Part shown: positions 23,827-32,785 of the stretch, one piece after another
Numbering within the stretch: the first letter of the stretch is position 1
Layout: every line of letters starts with the position of its first letter
From: Spirosoma spitsbergense DSM 19989
GTDB lineage: Bacteria > Bacteroidota > Bacteroidia > Cytophagales > Spirosomataceae
Assembly: GCF_000374085.1 (NCBI RefSeq)
Contig: NZ_KB893578.1
Span: 1-46,368, forward strand
Reading direction: 5' to 3'
DNA: 46,368 nt
Notes under the pieces: model-generated
Database searches by the model: none
Told to the model about the DNA's origin: nothing
What the model saw: only the letters and a program-made list of their open reading frames with translations
Made by a program: the position numbers and the translations under genes

Positions 23827-26343
23827 TTACTCAACGAGTAGCGGTTCCGAATCGAGGGGAATTACCTCTTCCCCTTCTTCCTGTTTTATTTTGGTTACGG
23901 ACGATATTTCATCTCCATCGCGAAGGCTGATGAGTCGCACCCCCTGCGTATTGCGGCCAATAACACTGATGGCATTGACCGGAGTCCGAATAGCAATACC
24001 GGACTTGTTAATGATCATCAGATCATCGTTATCGGCTACGTCGAGTACCGCAACCAGTCGGCCCACTTTCTCCGTGACTTTGAGCGTACCAACGCCTTTG
24101 GCGCCCCGGTTGGTGATCCGGTAGCCATCAATATCGGATCGTTTGCCGTAACCGTTTCGGGAAACAACCAGCAGCTGAGCCTGCGAAGAGAGAATACAGA
24201 CCATACCAATAACATGATCCGTCTTATCTGATTCGTCCAGCGATATACCGCGAACCCCGGCCGCCGTGCGGCCCATTGGGCGGACGCGGCTTTCGTGGAA
24301 ACGAACGGCTTTACCCGCACTGGATGCAATAACGATTTCGTTATCACCATTCGTCATGCATACACCAATCAGTTGATCGTTCTCATCAATCGTAATGGCA
24401 ATGATACCGTTCTGACGGGGCCGGGAGAATTGCTCCAGCATGGTCTTCTTGATGGTGCCCTGACGGGTACACATCACAATGTAATTATTGTTGATATAGT
24501 CCTCGTTCTTGAGATCGGTCACGTTAATGACCGCCCGGACCTTATCATCCGATTCAATATTGATAAAATTAGCCAGTGGCCGTCCTTTGGACGTACGGGA
24601 TCCTTCGGGTAGTTCATAGACGGGCAGCCAGTACAGCCGACCTTTCTGGGTAAATGCCAGGAGGGTATTGTGCATGGTAGCCGTAAACAGGTGCTCGGTG
24701 AAGTCCTCCTCCTTGGTCACCACCGCTTTCGACCCCACTCCTCCCCGACTCTGCGACCGGTACTCAGTAGTGGGTGTCCGCTTGATATACCCTTCGTGCG
24801 AGATGGTAATCACCATATCCTCATCGGCAATCAGCGAGAGGTCACTGATGTTGCCATCCCCTACCGGGTTGATCTGCGTCCGGCGTTCATCACCATAGCG
24901 GGCCAGGATGTCGGTCAGTTCTTCTTTGATGACCTGCCGCTTGCGTTCTTCACTGGCCAGAATTTCTTTATAGTCAGCAATTTCAAGCATCAGCTCATCA
25001 AACTCCGCCTGTAGCTTATCCCGCTCCAGACCCGTCAGACGCTGCAGACGCATTTCCAGGATGGCTTTGGCCTGCAAATCGCTCAGGGAGAATTGCGTCA
25101 TCAGGCCGGTCCGGGCTATTTCCGCATCCCGCGACGAGCGAATCAGGGTAATGACCGCGTCGATGTTATCCAGGGCAATTAGCAGCCCTTCCAGGATATG
25201 CGCCCGTTTCTCGGCTTCGCGCAGTTCGTACTGCGTCCGGCGGGTAACCACGTCGAACCGGTGTTCAACGTAGTACTTCATCATATCTTTCAGGTTCAAT
25301 ATCATGGGCCGCCCCTTAACGAGCGCCACGTTATTTATACTGAAAGACGATTGCAGCGACGTATGCTTGTAGAGATTGTTCAGCACCACGTTCGGAATGG
25401 CATCCCGGCGCAGGTCATAGACCACCCGCAACCCGTCCCGGTCCGATTCATCCCGGAACGCCATAATCCCTTCAATTTTCTTATCGTTGATCAGATCAGC
25501 CGTTTTTTCAAGCATCACCGATTTATTGACCATGTACGGAATATCCGATACGATAATCTGGGTTTTGCCCTTGTTTTCTTCAATGGTAGCATTGGCCCGC
25601 ATCACCACCCGGCCACGCCCGGTCATAAACGCGGACTTTACGCCCTCCATGCCGTAGATGGTAGCTCCCGTCGGGAAATCAGGAGCTTTCACGTACTGCA
25701 TCAACTCCTCAATCGTAATATCGTTGTTGTCCAGGTACGCAATGATCCCATTGACAACTTCGGTCAGATTGTGGGGGGCCATGTTCGTAGCCATACCTAC
25801 CGCAATACCCGATGAGCCATTCAGCAACAGGTTTGGCAGCTTGGCAGGCATAACGGTTGGCTCTTCGAGGGAATCATCGAAGTTGGGCTGAAAATCAACC
25901 GTTTCCTTATAGATGTCATTCAGCAGTTCCTCCGCAATACGCTTCAACCGGGCTTCGGTATACCGCATGGCCGCCGGCGAATCACCGTCGATGGAGCCGA
26001 AGTTTCCCTGTCCATCCACGAGTGGGTAACGGAGTGACCAGTCCTGGGCCATACGAACCATCGTATCGTACACCGACGAGTCGCCGTGCGGGTGGTATTT
26101 ACCCAGTACTTCGCCCACGATACGGGCTGATTTTTTGTGGGGTTTGTTGTAACTGACCCCCAGTTCAGCCATACCAAACAATACCCGCCGGTGAACCGGC
26201 TTCAGGCCGTCGCGAACGTCAGGCAACGCACGCGAGATGATAACCGACATTGAATAGTCAATGTAGGCACCGCGCATTTCGTCCTCAATGTTGATAGGAA
26301 TGATGTTACTGGGAGCTTCGAGGTCGGGATTTTCGTCCGCCAT
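23827..26343 (-). CDS. gyrA: GyrA, DNA gyrase subunit A
   Basis: This subunit cuts and rejoins DNA in the A2B2 gyrase that introduces negative supercoils. The 838-residue product has the winged-helix core with catalytic Tyr128 ([10 protein letters not shown]), the gate region ([20 protein letters not shown]) and the C-terminal beta-pinwheel with a GyrA box, SQSRGGVG, which distinguishes it from ParC. At the quinolone region, [15 protein letters not shown], Ser89 and Asp93 correspond to E. coli Ser83 and Asp87, so this copy has the susceptible-type residues. Length is normal. A TATATTTG promoter lies 68 bp upstream. Confidence 0.97.
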   Translation of the reverse strand: MADENPDLEAPSNIIPINIEDEMRGAYIDYSMSVIISRALPDVRDGLKPVHRRVLFGMAELGVSYNKPHKKSARIVGEVLGKYHPHGDSSVYDTMVRMAQDWSLRYPLVDGQGNFGSIDGDSPAAMRYTEARLKRIAEELLNDIYKETVDFQPNFDDSLEEPTVMPAKLPNLLLNGSSGIAVGMATNMAPHNLTEVVNGIIAYLDNNDITIEELMQYVKAPDFPTGATIYGMEGVKSAFMTGRGRVVMRANATIEENKGKTQIIVSDIPYMVNKSVMLEKTADLINDKKIEGIMAFRDESDRDGLRVVYDLRRDAIPNVVLNNLYKHTSLQSSFSINNVALVKGRPMILNLKDMMKYYVEHRFDVVTRRTQYELREAEKRAHILEGLLIALDNIDAVITLIRSSRDAEIARTGLMTQFSLSDLQAKAILEMRLQRLTGLERDKLQAEFDELMLEIADYKEILASEERKRQVIKEELTDILARYGDERRTQINPVGDGNISDLSLIADEDMVITISHEGYIKRTPTTEYRSQSRGGVGSKAVVTKEEDFTEHLFTATMHNTLLAFTQKGRLYWLPVYELPEGSRTSKGRPLANFINIESDDKVRAVINVTDLKNEDYINNNYIVMCTRQGTIKKTMLEQFSRPRQNGIIAITIDENDQLIGVCMTNGDNEIVIASSAGKAVRFHESRVRPMGRTAAGVRGISLDESDKTDHVIGMVCILSSQAQLLVVSRNGYGKRSDIDGYRITNRGAKGVGTLKVTEKVGRLVAVLDVADNDDLMIINKSGIAIRTPVNAISVIGRNTQGVRLISLRDGDEISSVTKIKQEEGEEVIPLDSEPLLVE

Positions 26344-26410
26344 TTGATAAAGGAGTTTCGCAGAAAATTACTATTCTGGCCTACACAGTTCGCATAAGCC
26401 TCACTATATA

Positions 26411-26418
26411 CAAATATA
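26411..26418 (-). promoter_or_regulatory. -7 promoter element of gyrA
   Basis: The minus strand reads TATATTTG, a perfect TAnnTTTG, 67 bp before the gyrA ATG. The upstream TTG partner is not clear. Confidence 0.6.
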
Positions 26419-26607
26419 CAAAATTTTCAGGAGAAAACAGAAATAAACCCGTAAAGGCGCGCCCAAGCGGGCTAAACAAACCCGGAAATGCATAGGCATA
26501 AAACCATATTATCAGGTAGCTACTTAACGATATAATCTACCTGAAATACAATTCTATTTCAAGTAAAATCTAACCGCTTGACAAGACGCATTCCCCGTCC
26601 GATTTTC

Positions 26608-27057
26608 CTATGATTTAATGCGTGGATCGAAGGTAAATCGTTCGGTACGAAACAGGTCTATCCGGCTGAAATCGGGGTGGGCCGGGTTAAGCAGGTAATT
26701 ACTTTCATGGGGGATAATGGCTGATGGTACCTTCAATACGGCCGACCGACTTTGCTGAAGCCACTCCCCTCCTATCTGCTGGCAGATAGCATACCGCTGG
26801 AAATCATACCAGTCGGTCGGCAAGGTATCAACGGAAACGGTCTCCATAGAAAGGCTATCCGGCACGTCGATAATCATCACCCGGAAATCGGCGGTAAGCC
26901 CCTCCCCGCTCCGGTGAACCACGTTTTCCAGGCAGGCTAATGCCCGGGTAGCAGCCGTGTACAGCACAAACTGACCAGCCCTGTTCCAGCGGGCAGCCCC
27001 GCCTGATGCCACCAGGCGGTTGGCGTACATAGTCTTTGTAATACGATAAACAAGCAT
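26608..27057 (-). CDS. RES-domain toxin (NAD+-degrading family)
   Basis: The 149-residue product has the RES fold signature: an N-terminal Arg-containing strand (LVYRITKTMYA), RWNRAGQFVLYTAATRALACLE with the conserved Arg, Tyr and Glu, and HESNYLLNPAHPDF with the conserved Ser/Asn. RES proteins are toxins that consume NAD+ in known members, and they share an ADP-ribosyltransferase-like fold. The ATG is 22 bp after the stop of the antitoxin gene on the same strand, the standard antitoxin-first order. It is probably intact, since no key residue seems missing. Confidence 0.9.
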   Translation of the reverse strand: MLVYRITKTMYANRLVASGGAARWNRAGQFVLYTAATRALACLENVVHRSGEGLTADFRVMIIDVPDSLSMETVSVDTLPTDWYDFQRYAICQQIGGEWLQQSRSAVLKVPSAIIPHESNYLLNPAHPDFSRIDLFRTERFTFDPRIKS

Positions 27058-27079
27058 TCGGGCTGCGTTATCCTTGTTG

Positions 27080-27463
27080 TCAGGCCAGGTCGCCGTATTC
27101 GATGCGTATTACCTCATCCATTACCAGGTCAATGCCGCCGGATGTATGCAGCAAGGCAAAGGGCACCTGATTACCCAGCCCGTAGGCAGGTTTATCCATC
27201 CACCGCCGGAAGGCAGCCGCTGACCCGAAAACCGATTCGCCCGCCTGAAAGAGGGTTATTATTTTAAGGACTTTTTCACTGTCCTGCGGATTGAGTTTTT
27301 TCTGCTCCCGCTCGTACCGCTGAAAGGTTTTGAGCGAGGTATCGAACACCTCGGCCAGTTGCTCGCGTTTGTAGCCAGTCAACTCGGCAACCTCAAAGAA
27401 ACGGGTAGCCGAAACGCCCTTTAAGGCCTGAGAAACAAGGGATGTCAGGTTGAAAGCAGTCAT
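27080..27463 (-). CDS. Xre/ParS-type antitoxin of the RES pair
   Basis: The 127-residue product has an N-terminal helix-turn-helix (about residues 20-60, GYKREQLAEVFDTSLKTFQR) and a C-terminal antitoxin domain (FGSAAAFRRWMDKPAYGLGN, then HTSGGIDLVMDEVIRIEYGDLA), the usual partner of RES toxins. It neutralises the toxin by direct binding and should repress its own operon. The frame extends upstream to a GTG at 27496, but a TATATTTG promoter at 27468-27475 lies inside that extension, so I choose the ATG at 27463. That start leaves almost no leader. Confidence 0.9.
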   Translation of the reverse strand: MTAFNLTSLVSQALKGVSATRFFEVAELTGYKREQLAEVFDTSLKTFQRYEREQKKLNPQDSEKVLKIITLFQAGESVFGSAAAFRRWMDKPAYGLGNQVPFALLHTSGGIDLVMDEVIRIEYGDLA

Positions 27464-27467
27464 AGCG

Positions 27468-27507
27468 CAAATATAGGAATTTTGTCCCGTTAACACAGAA
27501 TTTTGTC
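27468..27507 (-). promoter_or_regulatory. Promoter and probable autoregulatory operator of the TA operon
   Basis: On the minus strand TATATTTG (27468-27475) is preceded by two copies of GACAAAATTC, at 27477-27486 and 27498-27507 on plus coordinates, exactly 21 bp apart, i.e. on the same helix face. They cover the spacer and the -33 region, which fits repression by the antitoxin. The ATG is 5 bp from the -7 element. Confidence 0.55.
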
Positions 27508-27560
27508 TTGGCAGTCAAAAACATCTCCCCTTTTCCAAACCTAACCGGCTGTGTATCGTT

Positions 27561-27591
27561 TTAGTAAGTAATTCACCAAATTAATTACTAA
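27561..27591. promoter_or_regulatory. TTAGTAA palindrome before the DUF4142 gene
   Basis: TTAGTAA (27561-27567) and TTACTAA (27585-27591) form an inverted repeat with a 17-bp spacer, ending 4 bp before the ATG. The same heptamer is clustered upstream of gap. It may bind a regulator or form a leader hairpin. Confidence 0.4.
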
Positions 27592-27595
27592 TGTT

Positions 27596-28171
27596 ATGAA
27601 AAAAGTTAGCCTAATGATCCTGCTGGCGGTCAGCACCCTAAGCTTTCAGGCCTGTGACAACAAGAAGAAAGAGTCGGACAGCATGGAGAATGCCGAAGAA
27701 GCAAACGAAAACAAAGAGGATGCCGGCAGGGGCCAAAGCGAAGACACGAATGAGTTTGCCATGAAAGCAGCCAACGGTGGCATGATGGAGGTAGAACTAG
27801 GCCGTATGGCGCAGGAAAAGGGCACGAGTCAGGACGTGAAAGAGTTTGGCTCCATGATGGTAGCCGACCACTCAAAGGCGAATGATGAACTGAAGACGCT
27901 GGCCACAGCTAAAAATATCACTCTCCCTTCTACACTCGGGGAAGAGGCCCAGGAAGATGTCAATGAGCTCGCCAAGCTATCGGGTAAAGAGTTCGACAAG
28001 AAATACGTGAGCATGATGGTCGACGATCATAAGGAAGATGTTGACGCGTTTAAGAAAGCAGCCGAGGATAACAGCGTTGATCCCGATATAAAGGCGTTTG
28101 CCGCCAAGACCCTGCCAACGCTGCAGCAACATCTGGACCGAATCAATGCCATTGATAAGATGATGAACTAA
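27596..28171 (+). CDS. DUF4142 lipoprotein
   Basis: The 191-residue product has a lipoprotein signal peptide ending LSFQAC, so Cys20 should be lipidated. An acidic linker (about 21-55) is followed by the DUF4142 four-helix bundle: EFAMKAANGGMMEVELGRMA, VKEFGSMMVADHSKANDEL, FDKKYVSMMVDDHKEDVDAF and LPTLQQHLDRINAI. Members are ferritin-like periplasmic or surface proteins of unknown function. The next small secreted gene follows on the same strand after a hairpin. Confidence 0.92.
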   Translation: MKKVSLMILLAVSTLSFQACDNKKKESDSMENAEEANENKEDAGRGQSEDTNEFAMKAANGGMMEVELGRMAQEKGTSQDVKEFGSMMVADHSKANDELKTLATAKNITLPSTLGEEAQEDVNELAKLSGKEFDKKYVSMMVDDHKEDVDAFKKAAEDNSVDPDIKAFAAKTLPTLQQHLDRINAIDKMMN

Positions 28172-28193
28172 TCGGATCAATCCGAAATGAATC

Positions 28194-28230
28194 ATTCGCC
28201 CGTAACGGTTACACACGGTTACGGGCGAAT
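28194..28230 (+). terminator. Hairpin after the DUF4142 gene
   Basis: ATTCGCCCGTAAC (28194-28206) pairs perfectly with GTTACGGGCGAAT (28218-28230) around an 11-nt loop, 22 bp after the DUF4142 stop. It has no long T-run but is the likely transcript end. Confidence 0.6.
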
Positions 28231-28250
28231 TCATACTAAACAAGACGTAT

Positions 28251-28610
28251 ATGAAAACGATGTTTTTAACAATAGGATTGCTGGTATCCATTGGCTGGGC
28301 ACAGGAAAGCAGGGCACAATCCACAACGGGCGGACAAAGTGGCGGCTCCACGGCCTCAACCGGTACGGGCTACCTGACTCCGGGCAAAAGACCGGCCACC
28401 AGCAAAGCCGCCAGCATGAGCATTGCGGATGAGGGTGCCTCCCGTTCGTATATGTACGTACCACCCAGTCAGCGAAGTAAAGGCCTGGGCAGGAAAAAAA
28501 ACAAGGCTGCATCGCCCGATGGGTCTGACAGTACTACAACAACCAAACAGGCGACGAAGCCATCGGCAACGGCTGGTCAGAAGCGCGGCCGGAAAAACAC
28601 GGGCCAATAG
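28251..28610 (+). CDS. Small secreted basic low-complexity protein
   Basis: The 119-residue product begins with a signal peptide (MKTMFLTIGLLVSIGWAQESRA, cleavage near residue 22). The mature part is rich in Ser, Thr, Gly and Lys with no cysteine or fold signature; it includes a SYMYVPPSQRSKGLGRKK motif in the middle and a basic tail. I do not recognise a family. It is probably a small periplasmic or surface protein. The hairpin before it suggests separate transcription from the DUF4142 gene. Confidence 0.7.
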   Translation: MKTMFLTIGLLVSIGWAQESRAQSTTGGQSGGSTASTGTGYLTPGKRPATSKAASMSIADEGASRSYMYVPPSQRSKGLGRKKNKAASPDGSDSTTTTKQATKPSATAGQKRGRKNTGQ

Positions 28611-28659
28611 AAACGAAAAGGCAGTCGGGGAATTGGTCAGGAATGCGTAGTTTCGCCCG

Positions 28660-29316
28660 ATGGCCTTTATTCCGTACCGCCCAACGTTTGTCCCGAACGA
28701 TGCGACCCTGCTGGAACGCAGCCGGGCTTATTACCTCTTTTTGACTACCCGCCGTAGCGTCCGTGATTTTTCGGAGCGGCCCGTTCCGCGCGAAGTTATC
28801 GAAGCACTCGTGATGGCGGCCTCCACGGCTCCGTCGGGTGCGCACAAGCAGCCCTGGACGTTCTGCGTGGTGGGGAACCCTGATCTGAAACGCCAGATCC
28901 GGGAAGCGGCCGAAGCCGAAGAATACCGAAGTTATACCCGTCGGATGTCGGCCGAGTGGCTAGAAGACCTGGCCCCGCTGGGAACCGACTGGCGCAAACC
29001 ATTTCTGGAAACAGCCCCCTGGCTGATTATCGTTTTCCGGCGTATTTACGAAACCGACAGCGACCGCAAGCGACCGAACTATTACGTAATGGAGTCGGTT
29101 GGGCTGGCGGCTGGCTTTCTGCTGACGGCCGTCCACAACGCGGGTCTGGTAGCCCTGACCCACACACCCAGTCCGATGGACTTCCTGACTAAACTCCTGA
29201 ACCGCCCAGCCAACGAAAAGCCATTTTTACTCATTCCCATCGGGTACCCCGCCGACGATGCCACCGTACCGGATATTCACCGGAAAGAAACGGACGATGT
29301 ACTGGTCTGGTATTAA
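28660..29316 (+). CDS. Nitroreductase family flavoprotein
   Basis: The 218-residue product belongs to the FMN-dependent nitroreductase family, which reduces nitro compounds, quinones or halogenated aromatics with NAD(P)H. The FMN-phosphate site is TTRRSVRDFSERPVPREV near residues 28-45, followed by ASTAPSGAHKQPWTFCVVGN. The C-terminal half has AAGFLLTAVHNAGLVALTHT, the usual dimer and flavin-contact region. A conserved-looking SPMDFLTKLLNRPANEKP loop is typical of the subfamily close to iodotyrosine deiodinase. The real substrate cannot be read. A TAGTTTCG sequence just before the ATG is one base off the -7 consensus. Confidence 0.92.
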   Translation: MAFIPYRPTFVPNDATLLERSRAYYLFLTTRRSVRDFSERPVPREVIEALVMAASTAPSGAHKQPWTFCVVGNPDLKRQIREAAEAEEYRSYTRRMSAEWLEDLAPLGTDWRKPFLETAPWLIIVFRRIYETDSDRKRPNYYVMESVGLAAGFLLTAVHNAGLVALTHTPSPMDFLTKLLNRPANEKPFLLIPIGYPADDATVPDIHRKETDDVLVWY

Positions 29317-29470
29317 GCGATACCCACCTGCGTTACTACGTTTCTACCCAGCCAGAAGTATAAATTACAGAATAATAGTTTATATTATAGCAAGACTACG
29401 CAATAAAATAGGGTCAGTTTTTTTAATACCAGTTTACAGATACCTATCTTTAGTCATTACACATACGTCA

Positions 29471-31966
29471 ATGACCAAATCTACTAACTCAAGAACCCTT
29501 CACCGAAGCCAGTGGCTTTTCCTTATTTCCTGGCTTACCTGCTCGCTCGCCGGGCACGCCCAGGATGCGCCAACCTATCAAACGCCCCCCAAAGCGTTAG
29601 CGGATCTGGTTACCGCTCCCCTCACACCCACCGTCAGCCTGTCGGACAAGGGGGATATGATGCTCATTCTCGAACAGGCGGCAGCGCCCGGTATTGATGA
29701 ACTGGCCCAGCCCGAATTCAAACTGGCCGGGCTCCGGTTAAACCCAGCCAATAACGGCCCCAGCCGGGCCCGTTACATAACGGGTCTTAAACTCAAAAAG
29801 GTAATGGGCAAAGACGAGAAAGCGCTGACGGGTCTTCCGGCCGCTCCGCTGATCAGCTTCGTTCAATGGTCGCCCGACGGAACCAAAATTGCGTTTACCC
29901 ATTCGACCGATAGCCGAATTGACCTGTACATAGCGGATGTAGCGACCGCAGCGGCTCAGAAGGTAGGGGCCGTTGCGCTCAATGCTACGCTGGGTGCTCC
30001 CTATTACTGGGTATCGGACAGCAAAAGCCTGGTTGTGAAAACGATTGCGGCTGGCCGTGGTCCGGCACCCGCTATCAGCGCGGTACCAGCCGGACCCACC
30101 ACCCAGGAGAATGTAGGCGGGAAACGGGGGCAGGCACCCACGTATCAGGATTTATTAAAGAACCCATCCGACGAGAAACAGTTTGCGTATTACACGACCT
30201 CGCAGGTTGTCCGGATGGGTACGGATGGGTCAGTAACGGCCATTGGCGAACCGGGTATCATTCGCTCGGCCGAACCATCACCCGATGGCCGGTACGTTAT
30301 GGTACAAACCGTGCACACGCCGTTTTCGTACCTGGTTCCCGTCAATCGGTTTCCGCTCAAAACGGACATTTTCGCCTTGTCCGGCTCGCTGGTAAAAACA
30401 CTGAACGATGGCCCTCTGCAGGAGAGCGTCCCCTACAGCCGGGACGGAGCGCCCACCGGCCCACGCGATTTCGAATGGCGGGCCGACATGCCCGCTACCG
30501 TATACTACACGGTGGCGCAGGACAAGGGTGATCCAAAGGTAAATGCCGATATCCGGGATAAAGTCTTTCAACTGGAAGCCCCTTTCTCGGCTTCGCCCAA
30601 AGAAATTTATGCCGCCCAGTTCCGTTTCGAGAATTTTACCTGGGGTAATGGCACAACCGCCCTGGCAACCGAACAATGGTGGCAGAGCCGCAAATCCATC
30701 ACTAAACTCGTCAATCCGACGACCTGGCAAACATCGGTTCTCTTCGACCGGTCGTACGAGGACCGGTACTCGTACCCGGGTCAGCCCGACACGAAACACA
30801 ATCAGTACGGCCGCGACGTGCTGAATCTGCTCCCCAACGATGAAATTCTGCTGTTGAACATGCAGGGAGCATCGCCCGAAGGAGATCGGCCCTTCGTGAG
30901 TCTGCTCAACCTGAAAACGAAGAAAAGCACTGAACTCTGGCGGTCGGCAGCGCCGTATTTCGAGCGGCCTGTTGCCGTGCTGGACGCGGTCAAGAAGGTT
31001 ATTCTGACAACCCGCGAAACCCCCGAAGAGAACCCGAATTACTACGTACGTAACGTAAAGGCCCGCATCGCTCCTGTTCAGGTTACGTTTTTTCCGCATC
31101 CTTACCCCCAACTCAAAGGTATTCAGAAGCAGCAGCTCCGTTACAAACGAACCGATGGGGTCGAGCTGACGGCTACCCTCTATACGCCCGTTGGATACAC
31201 CAAAGACCAGGGACCGCTCCCGACGTTTTTATGGGCCTACCCGGCCGAGTTCAAAAGTAAGGAAGCAGCCAGTCAGGTAAACGGTTCGCCTTACCAGTTC
31301 AACCGGGTTAGCTACTGGGGGGGTGCCGCCTTTGTGACCATGGGGTACGCCATTCTGGACAACGCCAGTATCCCCATTGTGGGCGAGGGCGACAAGGAAC
31401 CGAACGATACCTATGTAGAGCAACTGGTGTCGAGTGCCAAAGCGGCCATTGACGAAGGCATTCGGCTGGGCGTGGTCGATTCGAGCCGGGTAGGCGTTGG
31501 CGGCCACTCCTACGGCGCCTTCATGACGGCTAACCTGCTCACCCACAGCAACCTGTTTAAAGCGGGCATTGCCCGAAGCGGTGCCTATAACCGGACCCTG
31601 ACCCCGTTCGGTTTCCAGAACGAGCAGCGCAGCTACTGGCAGGCCGCCGATGTGTATAACAAAATGTCGCCGTTTATGAATGCCGACAAAATGAAGACAC
31701 CCCTGCTCCTGGTTCATGGGGAAGCCGACAACAATACCGGTACGTTCCCCATCCAGTCGGAACGGTATTATAACGCGCTGAAAGGCTTTGGCGCCACCAC
31801 CCGACTGGTATTCCTGCCCTACGAGAGCCATGGGTACACGGCTAAAGAGTCATTACTGCACATGCTGTGGGAAATGAACGGCTGGCTGGACAAGTACGTA
31901 AAGAATCCAACGTCTGATGGTCAGGTCAATAAAGCAGGAAAACTGGGTGGTGGAAAGGGAAAATAA
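29471..31966 (+). CDS. S9 (prolyl oligopeptidase) family secreted peptidase
   Basis: The 831-residue product has a signal peptide (WLFLISWLTCSLAGHAQ, cleaved near residue 31), an N-terminal beta-propeller (about 60-560; ISFVQWSPDGTKIAF and similar blades) and a C-terminal alpha/beta-hydrolase. The catalytic triad is Ser680 in GVGGHSYGAF, Asp753 in HGEADNNTG and His787 in YESHGYTA. It should cleave peptides in the periplasm; the layout is like glutamyl-type S9 peptidases. The frame opens far upstream at 29258 and would overlap the nitroreductase gene, so I use the ATG at 29471 just before the signal peptide. Confidence 0.94.
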   Translation: MTKSTNSRTLHRSQWLFLISWLTCSLAGHAQDAPTYQTPPKALADLVTAPLTPTVSLSDKGDMMLILEQAAAPGIDELAQPEFKLAGLRLNPANNGPSRARYITGLKLKKVMGKDEKALTGLPAAPLISFVQWSPDGTKIAFTHSTDSRIDLYIADVATAAAQKVGAVALNATLGAPYYWVSDSKSLVVKTIAAGRGPAPAISAVPAGPTTQENVGGKRGQAPTYQDLLKNPSDEKQFAYYTTSQVVRMGTDGSVTAIGEPGIIRSAEPSPDGRYVMVQTVHTPFSYLVPVNRFPLKTDIFALSGSLVKTLNDGPLQESVPYSRDGAPTGPRDFEWRADMPATVYYTVAQDKGDPKVNADIRDKVFQLEAPFSASPKEIYAAQFRFENFTWGNGTTALATEQWWQSRKSITKLVNPTTWQTSVLFDRSYEDRYSYPGQPDTKHNQYGRDVLNLLPNDEILLLNMQGASPEGDRPFVSLLNLKTKKSTELWRSAAPYFERPVAVLDAVKKVILTTRETPEENPNYYVRNVKARIAPVQVTFFPHPYPQLKGIQKQQLRYKRTDGVELTATLYTPVGYTKDQGPLPTFLWAYPAEFKSKEAASQVNGSPYQFNRVSYWGGAAFVTMGYAILDNASIPIVGEGDKEPNDTYVEQLVSSAKAAIDEGIRLGVVDSSRVGVGGHSYGAFMTANLLTHSNLFKAGIARSGAYNRTLTPFGFQNEQRSYWQAADVYNKMSPFMNADKMKTPLLLVHGEADNNTGTFPIQSERYYNALKGFGATTRLVFLPYESHGYTAKESLLHMLWEMNGWLDKYVKNPTSDGQVNKAGKLGGGKGK

Positions 31967-31996
31967 CACCTATTTATGCCTGCCTGAGCAATTGAG

Positions 31997-32054
31997 TTCC
32001 GTTTAACGCAAAAGCCTCTGTCAAGACTGACAGGGGCTTTTGCGTTAAACGGAA
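31997..32054. terminator. 27-bp bidirectional terminator hairpin after the S9 gene
   Basis: The arms 31997-32023 and 32028-32054 pair over 27 bp with one wobble and a 4-nt loop (AGAC). AAAAGCC/GGCTTTT inside the stem gives the terminator core; the outer extension TTCCGTTTAACGC is fully paired too. It lies 30 bp after the S9 stop codon. Confidence 0.82.
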
Positions 32055-32785
32055 TCTGTCCATCCGCTTTTCATGCTATCCCCTTTATCAGGCATAAAAG
32101 TGGTAAAATGCATTTTATCTGCGCAAAAACAGTACTTTTACGGGAAAGTAACTACTCAGACACTATATATGAACAGGTGATTAATCATCAAATAAATTTA
32201 CTAAGTAGAGCTATAGTCATTATAGCCAACAGTAACTAACTGATTTCCAACCTATTTGATTTGTTTCCAACCGTTTAATGCAGTAGTTTTGGCCATTCTT
32301 TTTCATTGATGAAGTATACTCATCCAGTTAACAGCCAACGCTGATATGGGTAGCGTTATGACACCACATACTCTTTTAAGCATGAAACGTTTTTTCGTTT
32401 TTACGCCGGTTTCCATTCGAGATTACCCACTTCTACCTGTCAATCCGTTCAATAACCCGTTTGTTAGTGCTGATACCAGCGTGGTTCTGCTGCGTTTAGC
32501 CCTTCTGCCTGTATATAACCGGCACCGGCGTCAGAACGGCCATACCTGACTATCAAACGTATATACAATCCGTGTATACCCCCACAAGGCAAGGATATGG
32601 GACAAACGCTACTGACGTATACGCCATCGAGCAGGTGGCAGAAAACTAATTTAACCCTCATGCACCGCGTGATTTCCGTTTCCGGCTCCCTTACCTACCC
32701 TGAAAAAGACCTTCCTTCCTGCTCCAGTGAAGCAGGAATAGATGGCCTGAGAAATCTCTCCCCCCTCCCCCGCTACAGATTACTG
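32055..32785. other. Gene-free stretch with the LysM-gene promoter and a long leader
   Basis: After the S9 terminator there is no convincing gene until the LysM protein. A good promoter is at 32261-32291, giving an implied leader of about 490 nt. Open frames inside the leader (32346-32549 and 32597 onward) carry no signal peptide or motif that I can recognise. I see no known riboswitch. Confidence 0.5.
32261..32291 (+). promoter_or_regulatory. Promoter upstream of the LysM gene
   Basis: TTG at 32261-32263, a 20-bp spacer and TAGTTTTG at 32284-32291 fit the Bacteroidota promoter pattern closely. No other gene lies between it and the LysM gene. Confidence 0.6.

Noticed and set aside
29258..29470. 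N-terminal extension of the S9 peptidase overlapping the nitroreductase gene.
   Set aside because: A signal peptide starts at the ATG at 29471; the extension is the shadow frame of the nitroreductase end and its 3' region.
32346..32549. A 67-codon open frame in the LysM leader.
   Set aside because: No signal, fold or conservation clue; codon pattern is not gene-like. It may be an upstream frame but I cannot support a product.
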